Assembly: GCF_030060925.1 (NCBI RefSeq)
Contig: NZ_CP045455.1
Coordinates: 1,240,001-1,304,000, forward strand
Reading direction: 5' to 3'
Length of the DNA stretch: 64,000 nucleotides
From: Spiroplasma sp. SV19
GTDB lineage: Bacteria > Bacillota_I > Bacilli_A > Mycoplasmatales > Mycoplasmataceae
Shown here: positions 33,653 to 43,003 of the stretch, piece after piece
How positions within the stretch are numbered: position 1 is the first letter of the stretch
Layout: each line of letters starts with the position of its first letter
Position numbers and translations under genes: made by a program
The notes under the pieces: generated by a model
Told to the model about the DNA's origin: nothing
The model's database searches: none
The model's input: the letters and a program-made list of their open reading frames with translations, nothing else

Positions 33653-34414
33653 ATGCAAATACGCTTTGGATACAAAACAGATATTGGGGCTTACCGTGGC
33701 AGTAATCAAGATTACTTTGATTTTGCGAACAATAGTTTTAATAATTATATTGCTATTGTTTGTGACGGGATGGGGGGTCATCAACATGGAGAAGTTGCTA
33801 GTAAAATGGCCGTTGACAGTTTAGTAGCCCATTTTAAACGGACAAATTTTAACAATTTAACAGATGAAGAAATTAACAAATGATTTCGTCAAACTATTTT
33901 ATCAATTCAAGAAGAAATGGTGGCATATGCACAAATTTATCCGGACACAAGTGATATGGGAACAACTGTTGTAGCAGCTTTAATTGCGAATGAAAAAGTA
34001 TATGTGATTAATATTGGTGATTCTCGTTTATATAAATTACATTATGATAAAATTTATCAAATTACAACCGATCAAAATATGGAGAATTCAACGGAATATC
34101 GTGAAAAACAAGAATTAGAGTTTCAAGGCCAGTATAAAAAACAGTATAATATGCATACCTTTTGAAAAGTCTTGACAAGTGCCTTAGGACCAACTAAAAC
34201 CTTAAAAATTGATACTTATGTTATTGAAGATATTAAAGGACAGTATTTATTGTCAACGGATGGCATTCATGATTATGTTGATGAAGGTGATATTATTGAA
34301 AGTTTAAAGTCAGCTAATAAACTAAATGATAAAGTTAAAATTTTAATTGATCGAGCATTAGAAAATTTATCAACCGATAATTTAACAGGACTAATATTTG
34401 AAATAACAGATTAA
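33653..34414 (+). CDS. prpC: PP2C-type protein phosphatase PrpC/Stp
   Basis: This 253-residue PPM phosphatase has the metal motifs GSNQDYF (first Asp), CDGMGGH, GDSRLYK and STDGIHDYV. It removes phosphate from Ser/Thr-proteins and opposes PrkC. It starts at ATG 33653, two bases after rlmN, so the genes are probably translated together. The usual SDGL of the fourth motif is STDGIHD here, a small deviation. Confidence 0.9.
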
Positions 34415-34430
34415 CAACTGTTATTTTTTA
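34402..34430 (+). terminator. Terminator after prpC
   Basis: AATAACAG and CTGTTATT form an 8-bp stem with an 8-base loop, followed by T-rich sequence. It separates prpC from prkC, 106 bases downstream, which therefore probably has its own promoter. Confidence 0.6.
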
Positions 34431-34519
34431 TTATCTTTTTAACTCTTGTTCTTTCTTCTGTTTATTTTTATGTTATTATGTTTACAAGTTGAAGATAATT
34501 TAAAATAAGGATACAGAAG

Positions 34520-35533
34520 ATGGAACAAATTACAGTTGGAACTATGTTATATAACCGGTATCAGATTTTAGCTAAAATTGCTGATGGTGGGATGGCTGAA
34601 GTTTTTGAAGGATATGATACGTTATTAAAACGATATGTCGCGATTAAAATTATGGCTTTATCATTATCAAAAAATAAAGAAGCAGTTGATCGTTTTAATA
34701 AGGAATATAATTCGATTGCGCAATTTTCTCACAAAAATGTTGTTAAGGTCTATGGGTCTTTTGAAGCTTATGATCGTCATTGCTTGGTTCTAGAATTAGT
34801 AAAAGGTTATACTTTAAAAGATCGGTTATTAACATTAGGACCTTGCACTGTGAAAGAATTATTATATTTTTTTGATGAAATTAATTTAGCCATTACTGAG
34901 GCGCACCAAAACGATATTATTCATCGTGATATTAAACCAGAAAATATCTTAATTTCCTATGATGGTAAAATTAAAGTTGCTGATTTTGGCGTGGCAATTT
35001 TAGAAAACAGTGAAGACTTAGAATCAGGAAAAATTATTGGAACATCAAAGTATATGGCTCCTGAAATTGTACAATCAAGACCAGCTAGTCGGCGCAGTGA
35101 TATTTATGCTTTAGGAATTATGCTGTATGAATTAGCTGTTGGAATGGCACCATTTGTTGGAAAAAATCCAACTTTTGTTGCCGTTAAACATGTCAAAGAA
35201 TTACCATTGCGACCACGATTAATAAATCCGACATTGCCCCAAAGTTTAGAAAATGTTATTTTAAAAGCGATTGCAAAAGAACCAGCAGAACGGTTTCAGA
35301 CAGTTGCTGAATTTAATGCCAGTTTACAAGCTGTTGAAAAACCTGAGCATCAGTATGATAAACCATTAAAATTGCGTAATTACCTGGAAGTTAAAGGCAA
35401 ACGAGGTAAGGTTCAGGATCGTTATTATTCTTATCCATGGTTTTTACGAATTAAAGTTGTTTTTTGATTAATTTTTCTCATTGTTGCTTTTTTAACAACA
35501 ATGATATGCCTTTGCTTGTTGTTACCGAGGTAA
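34520..35533 (+). CDS. prkC: Membrane Ser/Thr protein kinase PrkC-like, without PASTA domains
   Basis: This 337-residue Hanks-type kinase has the ATP loop GGMAEVF, the lysine in YVAIKIM, HRDIKPENIL, DFGVAIL and a MAPEI segment. One membrane helix lies at the very C-terminus (about residues 308-335), with almost nothing after it outside the cell. The PASTA repeats that sense cell wall fragments in Bacillus and Staphylococcus are missing, as expected for a wall-less bacterium. It probably phosphorylates cytosolic targets opposed by PrpC. The next gene starts six bases downstream. Confidence 0.9.
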
Positions 35534-35539
35534 AAAGAT

Positions 35540-36409
35540 ATGCAACAAACAGGAATGATTGTACAAATTATTAGTGAGTTTTGTTATGTGAAAAACAATA
35601 CAGACCATCAAATTTATGTATGCAAGGCAAAAGGGATTTTTCGTCACCAAGAAATCAAACCAGTTGTTGGTGATTATGTGCAGTTTGAAAAGCAAAATAA
35701 CAAGCAAGGCATTATTTATCAAATTGCGCCACGGAAAAATGAGTTATATCGCCCGCGAATTGCCAATGTTGATCAAGTTATTATTATTACCGCAATGGCA
35801 GAACCAACCTTCAATTCATATTTATTAAATAAATATTTAGCCTTTATTGAATATAAAGATTTAAAACCAGTAATTGTTTTTACGAAAAAAGATTTAATTA
35901 CATCTGATGATCTTTATCAAAAATACTTTAATTGGTATCCGCAGTTAGGTTATGAAGTTTATTTTATTAGTAATAAAATTGATGATAAAAAAACATGACA
36001 ACAATTTGAACAGATTTTTCAAAACAAAATTTCTGTGTTTACTGGTCAAACTGGTAGTGGCAAATCATCAACATTAAATACTTTATTACAAGATGATATT
36101 ATTAAAACACAAGAAATTTCCAAAGCATTAGGACGAGGCAAACATACGACAACAACAAGTGCCTTATATGAATTATTAGATGGAATGATTGCTGATACCC
36201 CTGGTTTTTCAACTTTTGATTTCAAAAATTATCAGAAAGCATCATTAGCACGAGCTTATCATTTTTTTGCTCAGTATGCGAATGAATGTAAGTTTCGAAC
36301 TTGTTTGCACTTACATGAACCACAATGTAAAATAAAAGCATTAGTCCAAGCAAATGTGATTCCGCTCTTTTTTTATAATGATTATGTTCGAATGATGCAA
36401 GAACAATAG
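35540..36409 (+). CDS. rsgA: Small ribosomal subunit GTPase RsgA
   Basis: This 289-residue circularly permuted GTPase has an N-terminal OB fold, G4 TKKD (in VFTKKDL), G1 TGQTGSGKSS, G3 DTPGFST and a C-terminal Zn knuckle C-x4-C-x-H-x-H...C (CKFRTCLHLHEPQC). It acts in late 30S maturation. It starts at ATG 35540, six bases after prkC. Trp at 35996 is TGA. Confidence 0.94.
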
Positions 36410-36421
36410 AAAGAGGTTATG

Positions 36422-37102
36422 ATGAAAAAGTATTTTGTGGCGCCAAGTGTTTTAAGCGCTAATTATTTAATTTTAAAAGATGAGTTAACAGCGATTACAA
36501 CCGCTGGAGCAGAATGAATCCATTTTGATGTTATGGATGGTGATTTTGTGCCAAATCTAACGTTTGGTCCAAAAATTTTAGCTGATATTAGCAGTTATAG
36601 TGATTTACATCTTGATTGTCATTTAATGGTTAAAATTAAAAATAATAGTGTTGAAAGTTACTTAAAGCCGTTTATTGCAGCTGGTGCTTCATCAGTTACC
36701 TTACATTATGAGGCCTTAACTCCCGCACAACTAACGGAATTTTTAGCTTTACGAACAAAATTAAAGATAAAAATAGGACTTGCAATTAAGCCAGCAACAC
36801 CATTAACAGTAATTTTACCGTATTTTGAACAATTAGATTTAGTGTTAATTATGACTGTTGAACCTGGTTTTGGTGGCCAAAAGTTTCTTCCTGAAGCAGC
36901 AAAAAAAATTAAGGAATTGCGAACATATCTTGATCAACATCAGTATTCAACCTTAATTGAAGTTGATGGGGGAATTAATGAACAAACAGGATTAATTTGT
37001 AAAAAATATGGGGTCGATGTGTTAGTGGCTGGTAGTTATTTATTTGGCCATCCTGATTTACAAGCACGTTTACAAGGATTATTAGCTGATGAAACCAACT
37101 AA
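36422..37102 (+). CDS. rpe: Ribulose-phosphate 3-epimerase
   Basis: This 226-residue TIM-barrel enzyme has the metal-binding residues in HFDVMDGDFVPN and DCHLMV, and the phosphate loop in VDGGINEQT. It interconverts ribulose-5-P and xylulose-5-P in the pentose phosphate pathway. Two adjacent ATG (36419 and 36422) could start it; 36422 fits the AGAGG spacing better. It overlaps thiN by 14 bases. Confidence 0.94.
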
Positions 37103-37697
37103 AGTGTTAATTGTTTGTTCAAAAACAAAAGTAGATTTAAAACCATATCATGATTATTACAAAATTGGAGTTGAACGTGGTTGTTTAGATTTAATTAAGG
37201 CTTTTAATCAAATTGATTTAGTATGTTGTGATCAAGATAGTTTACAAGATGATGAATTAGCTTTTATTACGAGTAAGGCGAAGACCGTGTTGGAAATTTC
37301 GCAAGTTAAAGATTATATTGATGGTGAAATTGCCATTCAAGAGGCATTAAAATTAAAACCAACTGAAATTGTTTTAATTGCACAAGGACATCGGTTTGAT
37401 ATGCAATTAAGTTGTCTTAACTTTATTTATCGTTATAATGTTATTTTTGTTAATGATCATACATATGCTTATTTATTACAACCCGGAATGAATGAGGTAG
37501 TCAAAAAACCAGATTATCGTTATTTTTCATTATTTGCTTTACAACCAGCAACAATAACAATTACTAATTTAAAATATAATGTTGAAAATTTAACATTAGT
37601 TGGATTATCTGCGAATGCTATTAGTAATGAATTTGTTAGTGCAACAGGAAATGTTAATGTTTTATCCGGACAAGTTGTGGCAGTTTATAGTAAATAA
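37089..37697 (+). CDS. thiN: Thiamine pyrophosphokinase
   Basis: This 202-residue protein matches ThiN, with an N-terminal nucleotide-binding domain (C-C-D-Q-D-S segment where Asp residues bind Mg-ATP) and a C-terminal beta-rich thiamine domain with FSLFAL and NLKYNV-like motifs (LTNLKYNVENLTLVG). It converts thiamine to thiamine diphosphate for transketolase and pyruvate dehydrogenase. It overlaps rpe by 14 bases, the usual order in Firmicutes. Confidence 0.88.
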   Translation: MKPTKVLIVCSKTKVDLKPYHDYYKIGVERGCLDLIKAFNQIDLVCCDQDSLQDDELAFITSKAKTVLEISQVKDYIDGEIAIQEALKLKPTEIVLIAQGHRFDMQLSCLNFIYRYNVIFVNDHTYAYLLQPGMNEVVKKPDYRYFSLFALQPATITITNLKYNVENLTLVGLSANAISNEFVSATGNVNVLSGQVVAVYSK

Positions 37698-37700
37698 AAA

Positions 37701-37729
37701 AATCGGTTAATATTACCGATTATTTTTTT
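37701..37729 (+). terminator. Terminator after thiN
   Basis: AATCGGT and ACCGATT pair around TAATATT, followed by A and seven T. Confidence 0.8.
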
Positions 37730-37739
37730 GCTTTAAAAT

Positions 37740-37824
37740 TGGTACCCATGATCGGGCTCGAACCGATACGAATTTCTTCGGTAGATTTTGAGTCTACTGC
37801 GTCTGCCAATTCCGCCACATGGGC
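37740..37824 (-). tRNA. tRNA-Leu(CAA)
   Basis: On the minus strand the acceptor GCCCATG pairs with CATGGGT, CCA is encoded, the anticodon loop is CTCAAAA and a class-II variable arm is present. It decodes UUG. Confidence 0.93.
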
Positions 37825-37859
37825 ATTTACATACCATTTTTATTTTATCTTATTTTATA

Positions 37860-37901
37860 AAAAAAGTAAGGATAAATTTTAAAATTTATCCTTACTTTTT
37901 T
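37860..37901. terminator. Bidirectional terminator, 42-base palindrome
   Basis: The arms are perfectly complementary (left arm starts AAAAAAGTAAGGATAAATTT) with flanking T on both strands. It ends rpmB and lies between rpmB and the leucine tRNA. Confidence 0.85.
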
Positions 37902-37932
37902 CATTATTTTTCAAGTATTTACTGGCTCGTTA

Positions 37933-38130
37933 TTATTGAGCAATTTGTCCTTTACGTTTTAATGTTTTTAAAGTTCTTGTTGTTACACGCAATGTTTTAA
38001 CTTCACCATCAACAACAATACGAACTTTTTGCAAATTAACATTTCATTTACGACGGGTTGCATTTAACGCATGTGAACGTTTGTTTCCTGATAAAGCACC
38101 TTTGCCAGTAATTGCACATTTTCTTGCCAT
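37933..38130 (-). CDS. rpmB: 50S ribosomal protein L28
   Basis: This is a 65-residue basic protein starting [20 protein letters not shown], with the L28 landmark [16 protein letters not shown]. It is preceded on the minus strand by TAAAGGAGTG. rpmB near the rsgA-rpe-thiN cluster in opposite orientation is the Firmicutes arrangement. The length is normal. Confidence 0.95.
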
Positions 38131-38284
38131 GATTTCACTCCTTTATATCTACATACTATAAAATAATAGCGAATTTTAACTTTAAAAGCAAGAAAAAATT
38201 TAATTTTTTAGCAATTTTATTAATTTTTATTCTTCCTAGCAGGATATTTAAATTAAGTCCAAAATTATTTGAGAATTTTATTGT

Positions 38285-38290
38285 TATAAT
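38285..38290 (+). promoter_or_regulatory. -10 box TATAAT, with TTGAGA near 38268
   Basis: A good -10 box and a plausible -35 (TTGAGA) precede the small membrane protein gene by 78 bases. Confidence 0.5.
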
Positions 38291-38367
38291 GTTAATAGAA
38301 AATAAAAGTAACTATGAATTATTAAAACTAAAATGATAAATAAAAATTAAGGCCCGAGGTGATATAG

Positions 38368-38547
38368 ATGAAAAAAACTAGTATTTTCTTAGTACTTGGT
38401 AGTATTTTAATAATTATTATTGGAATTAGTATGTTTGTTACAATAAAAGAATTGTTTACCAGGGCAGTCTTTTTTATTATTGCTGGTGGGATTGGTATTA
38501 ATGGGATTATTCAAGATGATAAGGTGGTAATTGACTTCATTTTGTAG
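38368..38547 (+). CDS. Small hydrophobic protein
   Basis: This is a 59-residue protein with two hydrophobic stretches (residues 5-24 and 31-49) and a short acidic end. ATG 38368 is preceded by GAGGTGAT. The next gene follows 32 bases later. The family is not recognised. The role may be linked with the Asp23/FakA genes nearby, but only position suggests it. Confidence 0.6.
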   Translation: MKKTSIFLVLGSILIIIIGISMFVTIKELFTRAVFFIIAGGIGINGIIQDDKVVIDFIL

Positions 38548-38579
38548 TAAAATTATATTATATTCAGGAGGAAATTATT

Positions 38580-38925
38580 ATGATTGAGATAACAGTAAAA
38601 AAATCAAGTGAACAAGGTAACAATCGTTATTCATTTACGCAAACTTTATCATTTGAAAATACAATTGGGGGGGGAAAAACGTGATCAAAAAGCGTTGAAC
38701 CATAGTATTGCTCATTCAATAGCTTCTTTAAGGGTCCAAAATGGTTTTTCTTGAGAAGATATTAATGAATGTATCAAAATTAAAGATCTTGCAACAAAGC
38801 AGGAAATTGATACAAAAGACTTTGTATTAAAAAACAAAGAATTAATATTAGCAGAAGAAAAGACATTGGACGGGCTTGTTAGTGCTAGTCATATGTTGAC
38901 TAATTTAGATGATTTTTTTAAATAA
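38580..38925 (+). pseudogene. Unknown small protein, frameshifted at a G8 run
   Basis: ATG 38580 is preceded by AGGAGGAAA. The frame codes for 29 residues, then reaches G8 (38667-38674). With eight G it goes into a TAG soon after; with seven G it would continue for about 84 residues (RDQKALNHSIAHSIASLRVQ and on) to TAA 38923-38925. The restored protein of about 114 residues is helical and charged. The function is not known. The run may be a phase-variable switch or a sequencing error. Confidence 0.6.
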
Positions 38926-38960
38926 TAGAGGAGAAAAAAACGATAATTAATATTTTAATT

Positions 38961-39008
38961 GAGAAAATAGAATAAATTTATTGCTTTATTATATTTTCTC
39001 GCTATAAT
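38961..39008 (+). promoter_or_regulatory. Promoter of asp23-fakA with flanking dyad
   Basis: -35 TTGCTT (38981-38986), 16-base spacer, -10 TATAAT (39003-39008). An inverted repeat GAGAAAATA (38961-38969) and TATTTTCTC (38992-39000) brackets the -35 box and may be an operator. Confidence 0.55.
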
Positions 39009-39041
39009 TATTAATGTTAATTTAGTTTAGTGGTGATTTTT

Positions 39042-39380
39042 ATGATTGAAAAAGTTAATGTAACTGAAATAGCAGATTTAGTTCATGCCGCAGTAACTAC
39101 CGTTCCTGGAGTTGCTGGTTTTGCTAAGGCTGATGAAGCAGAAAATAGTGAAGAAAATGTTACAATGCTACTTAAAGATTATTCACAGTCAATTAAATTG
39201 AGACAAGATGGTCGTAATTTTTATATTGATATTTTTCTTATCTTACTTGAAGGGGTAAATATTAAAGATATTGCTCGCGAAATACAGATTCGAATCAAAT
39301 ATGAATTAGAAAAATTGGATGTTTACTCAAAAGATATTATGATTTACGTTAATGTAAATATTCAAGACTTATTAATTTAA
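39042..39380 (+). CDS. Asp23/YloU-family protein
   Basis: This 112-residue protein has the Asp23 pattern of beta strands around VHAAVTTVPGVAGFA and a later IDIFLILLEGVNIKDIAREIQ helix. ATG 39042 behind AGTGGTGA is preferred over in-frame GTG 39030. In Firmicutes yloU lies just before the DAK kinase gene fakA, as here, so it is probably co-transcribed with it. The role of YloU is unclear. Confidence 0.82.
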   Translation: MIEKVNVTEIADLVHAAVTTVPGVAGFAKADEAENSEENVTMLLKDYSQSIKLRQDGRNFYIDIFLILLEGVNIKDIAREIQIRIKYELEKLDVYSKDIMIYVNVNIQDLLI

Positions 39381-39490
39381 CAAATTTATTAACAACGAGA
39401 TATTAGAACAATGCAAGATTTACAATTATATCACTTAAGAGAATTAAAAAAGGAAAAAGTAATTAAATGAAAAATGTAAAGGTGATAGAA

Positions 39491-41110
39491 ATGGAATTTA
39501 ATGCAAAATCTTTTAAAGATTCACTAATTAGCGGCTATAACAATTTATATAACTTTTATCCAGAAATTGATAAATTAAATGTTTTTCCAGTCCCCGATGG
39601 TGATACAGGAACAAATATGAATTTAACAATGACGAATGCTGTTAAGGAGATTAATGATCTTAATTCAGAGTCAATTAGTAAAATTGCTGATGTTTTCGCC
39701 CGTGGATTAATTATGGGAGCACGGGGAAATTCTGGTGTTATTTTGTCCCAGATTTTTCGTGGCTTTGCCAACGGTTTAAAAGAATTTGATGAATTAAATT
39801 TTGATTCAGTTAAAGCAGGAATTTCAGAAGCAAAAGAAGTTGCTTATAAAGCGGTAATGAAACCCGTTGAAGGGACAATTTTAACCGTTATTCGTGAAAC
39901 AGCTGAGAATGTTTCAACATTAGAGCAAGAAATTCCACTTCCTGATTTATTTCAGAAAATTGTTGATTTTGCAACAGAATCGTTAAATAATACACCAGAG
40001 TTATTACCAGTTTTAAAAGAAGTTGGTGTTGTTGATTCAGGTGGTTTTGGGTTAGTAAAAATTCTTGAAGGAATTACAACATATTGAAAAACAGGTAAAA
40101 TTGTTCCTCAACGTAAAAAACAAGTTGAAAATACTGGCGATAATGTTGTGATGGATTTACAAAACGAAGAATTTGGTTATTGTACCGAAGCAATTGTTAT
40201 TTTAGATAGTAAACATATTGATAAAATTAATGTTACTCAAGTTCGACAAACGTTAGAAGATCAAGGTGGCCGTTCAATTGTTGCTGTTGTTGACAATGAT
40301 ATTTTAAAAGTGCATGTGCATACTTTAATGCCAGGAAATGTTTTAACATTTTTACAACAACATGGTGAATTTAAAAATATTAAAGTTGAAAACATGAATT
40401 TACAAGCAGCAAAACATGTTAAAACAATTAAAGCTGAAAGAGAATTAAAAAATTCAGCGGCAATAATTGCCGTAACACCATCAAATGGGATTGCACAATT
40501 TTTTAAAAATGATCTAAATATTCAATATACTGTTAATGGGGGATCATCAATGAATCCTTCAACTGATGACTATTTAAGTGCAATTGAAGCGGTTGATGCA
40601 GTTGATGTCTTTATTTTACCTAACAATAGTAATGCCATTTTAGCAGCACAACAAGCAGCTAAAGTTGAACGAAAATCAAATGTTTATGTTGTTCCAACAA
40701 CTTCAATTCAAGAAGGAATGGTTGCAGCGTTATCTTTTGAACCTGGTGAAATTGCAAAGAAAAATTTTTCAACTTTAAAATCAAGTTTGAAAAATGTGAC
40801 AAGTTTAGGGATTACTGTTTCAGCAAAGACAACATCAATTGATGGGGTTAAAATTAATAAGGGTGAATATATGGGAATTATGAATAAAAAAATTATTTGT
40901 TCATATCCAACTTTGTCAAAGACAATGAAGTATTTATTTGATCGTGCGATTAGTAAATCAACAGAAATTGTGACAATTTTCACTGGTGAAGATGCTGAAA
41001 GACGCGATATTAATGCAATTCGAAAATATCTTGATGAAAGTTTTGATGTTGAATATGAATTTATTGATGGTGAGCAACCATTATATTCATTTTTAATTGC
41101 TGTTGAGTAA
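39491..41110 (+). CDS. fakA: Fatty acid kinase FakA (DAK2 domain)
   Basis: This 539-residue protein has an N-terminal DhaL-type ATP domain with FPVPDGDTGTNMNLTM (Mg-binding D36 and D38, at codons from 39491) and ARGNSGVILSQIFRG, and a C-terminal DegV-like half. FakA phosphorylates fatty acids bound to FakB, feeding exogenous lipid into membranes, which fits a parasite that cannot make fatty acids. ATG 39491 has a better ribosome binding site (AGGTGA) than in-frame ATG 39467. It appears intact. No FakB gene is in the window. Confidence 0.9.
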
Positions 41111-41155
41111 AAAATTTTATTAAGCAAATGATTTTAAGTTTTTTCCTTATTTTTG

Positions 41156-41183
41156 TTGAAATGTATTGTCAATATGATAATAT
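41156..41183 (+). promoter_or_regulatory. Promoter of the tRNA cluster
   Basis: TTGAAA (41156-41161), a 16-base spacer and TAATAT (41178-41183) precede the first tRNA by 20 bases. Confidence 0.6.
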
Positions 41184-41203
41184 AGGAGGGGTTTAGATTT
41201 TAT

Positions 41204-41279
41204 GGCACTATAGCCAAGGTGGCTAAGGCATGGGACTGCAACTCCCCGATCGTCGGTTCGAGTCCGACTAGTGCCTCCA
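41204..41279 (+). tRNA. tRNA-Cys(GCA)
   Basis: The loop CTGCAAC gives anticodon GCA, the acceptor GGCACTA pairs with TAGTGCC, and CCA is encoded. First gene of the ten-tRNA cluster. Confidence 0.95.
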
Positions 41280-41317
41280 TTTAAATCGGATTAACATTTA
41301 AATACTTTTATTTCCAT

Positions 41318-41394
41318 GCGCCCATAGATCAATTGGATAGATCGTTTGACTACGGATCAAAAGGTTGAGGGTTCGAATCCTTCTGGGCGCGCCA
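41318..41394 (+). tRNA. tRNA-Arg(ACG)
   Basis: The loop CTACGGA gives ACG, so A34 is probably inosine to read CGN. Acceptor GCGCCCA/TGGGCGC with encoded CCA. Confidence 0.95.
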
Positions 41395-41417
41395 TTTATT
41401 TAAATGTTATTTTTTTT

Positions 41418-41494
41418 CGGAAAGTAGCTTAGTTTGGTAGAGCACTCGGTTTGGGACCGAGGGGTCGCAGGTTCGAATCCTGTCTTTCCGACCA
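41418..41494 (+). tRNA. tRNA-Pro(TGG)
   Basis: The stem CTCGG/CCGAG holds the loop TTTGGGA, anticodon TGG. Acceptor CGGAAAG/CTTTCCG, CCA encoded. Confidence 0.94.
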
Positions 41495-41510
41495 TTTTTT
41501 ATCTAATTTT

Positions 41511-41586
41511 GGGCCCGTAGCTCAGCTGGGAGAGCACCTGCCTTGCACGCAGGGGGTCGACGGTTCGATCCCGTTCGGGTCCACCA
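41511..41586 (+). tRNA. tRNA-Ala(TGC)
   Basis: The loop CTTGCAC gives TGC. Acceptor GGGCCCG/CGGGTCC (one G-U), CCA encoded. Confidence 0.94.
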
Positions 41587-41621
41587 TTACTTACATTAAA
41601 AAGCAATTAAAATTCTTATAT

Positions 41622-41698
41622 GGCGGGATAGCTCAGCTGGTTAGAGCGCTCGGCTCATACCCGGGAGGTCAAGAGTTCAAGTCTCTTTCTCGCTACCA
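41622..41698 (+). tRNA. tRNA-Met(CAT), elongator
   Basis: The anticodon loop CTCATAC gives CAT. The acceptor GGCGGGA/TCTCGCT and body resemble the Bacillus elongator tRNA-Met rather than the initiator (no GGG/CCC anticodon stem). Ile2 cannot be fully excluded. Confidence 0.75.
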
Positions 41699-41699
41699 T

Positions 41700-41776
41700 G
41701 GACCCTTAGCTCAGTTGGTTAGAGCATCCGGCTCATAACCGGATGGTCACTGGTTCAAGTCCAGTAGGGTCCACCA
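41700..41776 (+). tRNA. tRNA-Ile2(CAT), lysidine type
   Basis: The loop CTCATAA, acceptor GGACCCT/AGGGTCC and the CTTAGCTCAG...GTTCAAGTCCAG body are like known tRNA-Ile2, in which C34 is changed to lysidine to read AUA. It starts one base after the previous tRNA. Confidence 0.75.
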
Positions 41777-41807
41777 TTAATATATTTAATTGCTTTTAGA
41801 GCATCAT

Positions 41808-41900
41808 GGAAGATTACCCAAGCCTGGTTGAAGGGATCGGTCTTGAAAACCGACAGGCGGTGAAAGCCGCGCGGGGGTTCGAATCCCTCATCTTCCGCCA
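41808..41900 (+). tRNA. tRNA-Ser(TGA)
   Basis: The loop CTTGAAA gives TGA. A long variable arm makes it class II. Acceptor GGAAGAT/ATCTTCC, CCA encoded, 93 bases. Confidence 0.95.
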
Positions 41901-41956
41901 TTTTTTTTGCAAGAAAAAACTTGCAATTAAAAGTTAAAATATGATAGTATTAAAAT

Positions 41957-42031
<75 letters not shown>

Positions 42032-42033
42032 AT

Positions 42034-42109
42034 GGTCTTGTAGTGAAGTGGTTATCATGCCTCTCTGTCACAGAGGAGATCGCGGGTTCGAGTCCCGTCA
42101 AGACCGCCA
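42034..42109 (+). tRNA. tRNA-Asp(GTC)
   Basis: Stem CCTCT/AGAGG with loop CTGTCAC gives GTC. Acceptor GGTCTTG/CAAGACC, CCA encoded. Confidence 0.95.
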
Positions 42110-42114
42110 ATCGT

Positions 42115-42190
42115 GGTTCAGTAGCTCAGTCGGTAGAGCATTTGATTGAAGCTCAAAGTGTCGGCGGTTCAATTCCGTCCTGAACCACCA
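42115..42190 (+). tRNA. tRNA-Phe(GAA)
   Basis: Stem TTTGA/TCAAA with loop TTGAAGC gives GAA. Acceptor GGTTCAG/CTGAACC, CCA encoded. Last gene of the cluster. Confidence 0.95.
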
Positions 42191-42216
42191 TTGAATTTAG
42201 TTAAAAATAACCCTAG

Positions 42217-42253
42217 ACTCTAAATTAATCATTGATTAGTTTAGAGTTTTTTT
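42217..42253 (+). terminator. Terminator of the tRNA cluster
   Basis: ACTCTAAA and TTTAGAGT pair around an AT-rich loop (with further pairing TTAATCA/GATTAG) and are followed by seven T. Confidence 0.8.
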
Positions 42254-42285
42254 ATTTTGTTATATAATTAACAAAGGTGATGGGA

Positions 42286-42978
42286 ATGTTTTCAAGAATG
42301 ACAAGAGATATAACTTTTTATTTAAAACGAGAAGAATGAAAGTTTGCTTTAAATGAAGATAATTTTAAATATAAACCACGGTTTGTATTAGACCGTTATC
42401 AGAAAAAAATGGGTGATGAAAACTTTCGTAATTTTAAGTATTGGATTTTTAAACGATGAATTTTAAAAAATTTTGCTTATACACAAGATTTTATTCATCG
42501 CTTTTATAAGTATCAACGGAAATTAGATTTAGTCTTAAATGGTCGGGAACAAGAATTTATATATAATGTTGAAGAAGTTAATTTTACCTTATGACGACCG
42601 TTAAAAGTGCTGCCAGTTGCTTTTGATTTAGAACCAAAAGAAAAATGTCACTTTAAAAATAATGCCGTTAATATTCATTTTTTTACCGCGCAAAATAATA
42701 TTAAGTTTTTTTGCAAAGGGATGTTGTTAATTACGAACAAACGGTTCATTATTGATGGTTTGGATAAAAACAATAATCAAAAGGTTGTCCAGTTTAATTT
42801 AAACACAATTCAACATGTTGAATATATTGATATTGGTGTTAAAATTACTGTTGGTAAACAAACTTACTTACTGCGAGAAAATAATCCGATGTTAATTTTA
42901 GCGCTCTTGTATCGTTCTTTGGGACGGAAGAAAGTAACATTTGATTTAAAAAAATTACCATTAAATTTTATTTTTTAA
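42286..42978 (+). CDS. Conserved protein of unknown function (PH-like C-terminal part)
   Basis: This 230-residue protein has start ATG 42286, seven bases after AAAGGTGA; an in-frame ATG at 42280 also exists. No signal peptide or membrane helix is visible. The N-terminal half is helical, basic and aromatic. The C-terminal 90 residues have an alternating strand pattern (KGMLLITNKRFIID, then QHVEYIDIGVKI) like the lipid- or peptide-binding bacterial PH/GRAM fold, which often has the 'LLITNKRLI' motif. The function is unknown. The nagA gene starts 25 bases downstream. Confidence 0.7.
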
Positions 42979-43003
42979 AAAATAGAAAGATGAGATAAAA
43001 AAG

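Noticed and set aside
40708-41127. 139-codon minus-strand frame
   Set aside because: It is a shadow of fakA, which is a full-length known enzyme on the plus strand.
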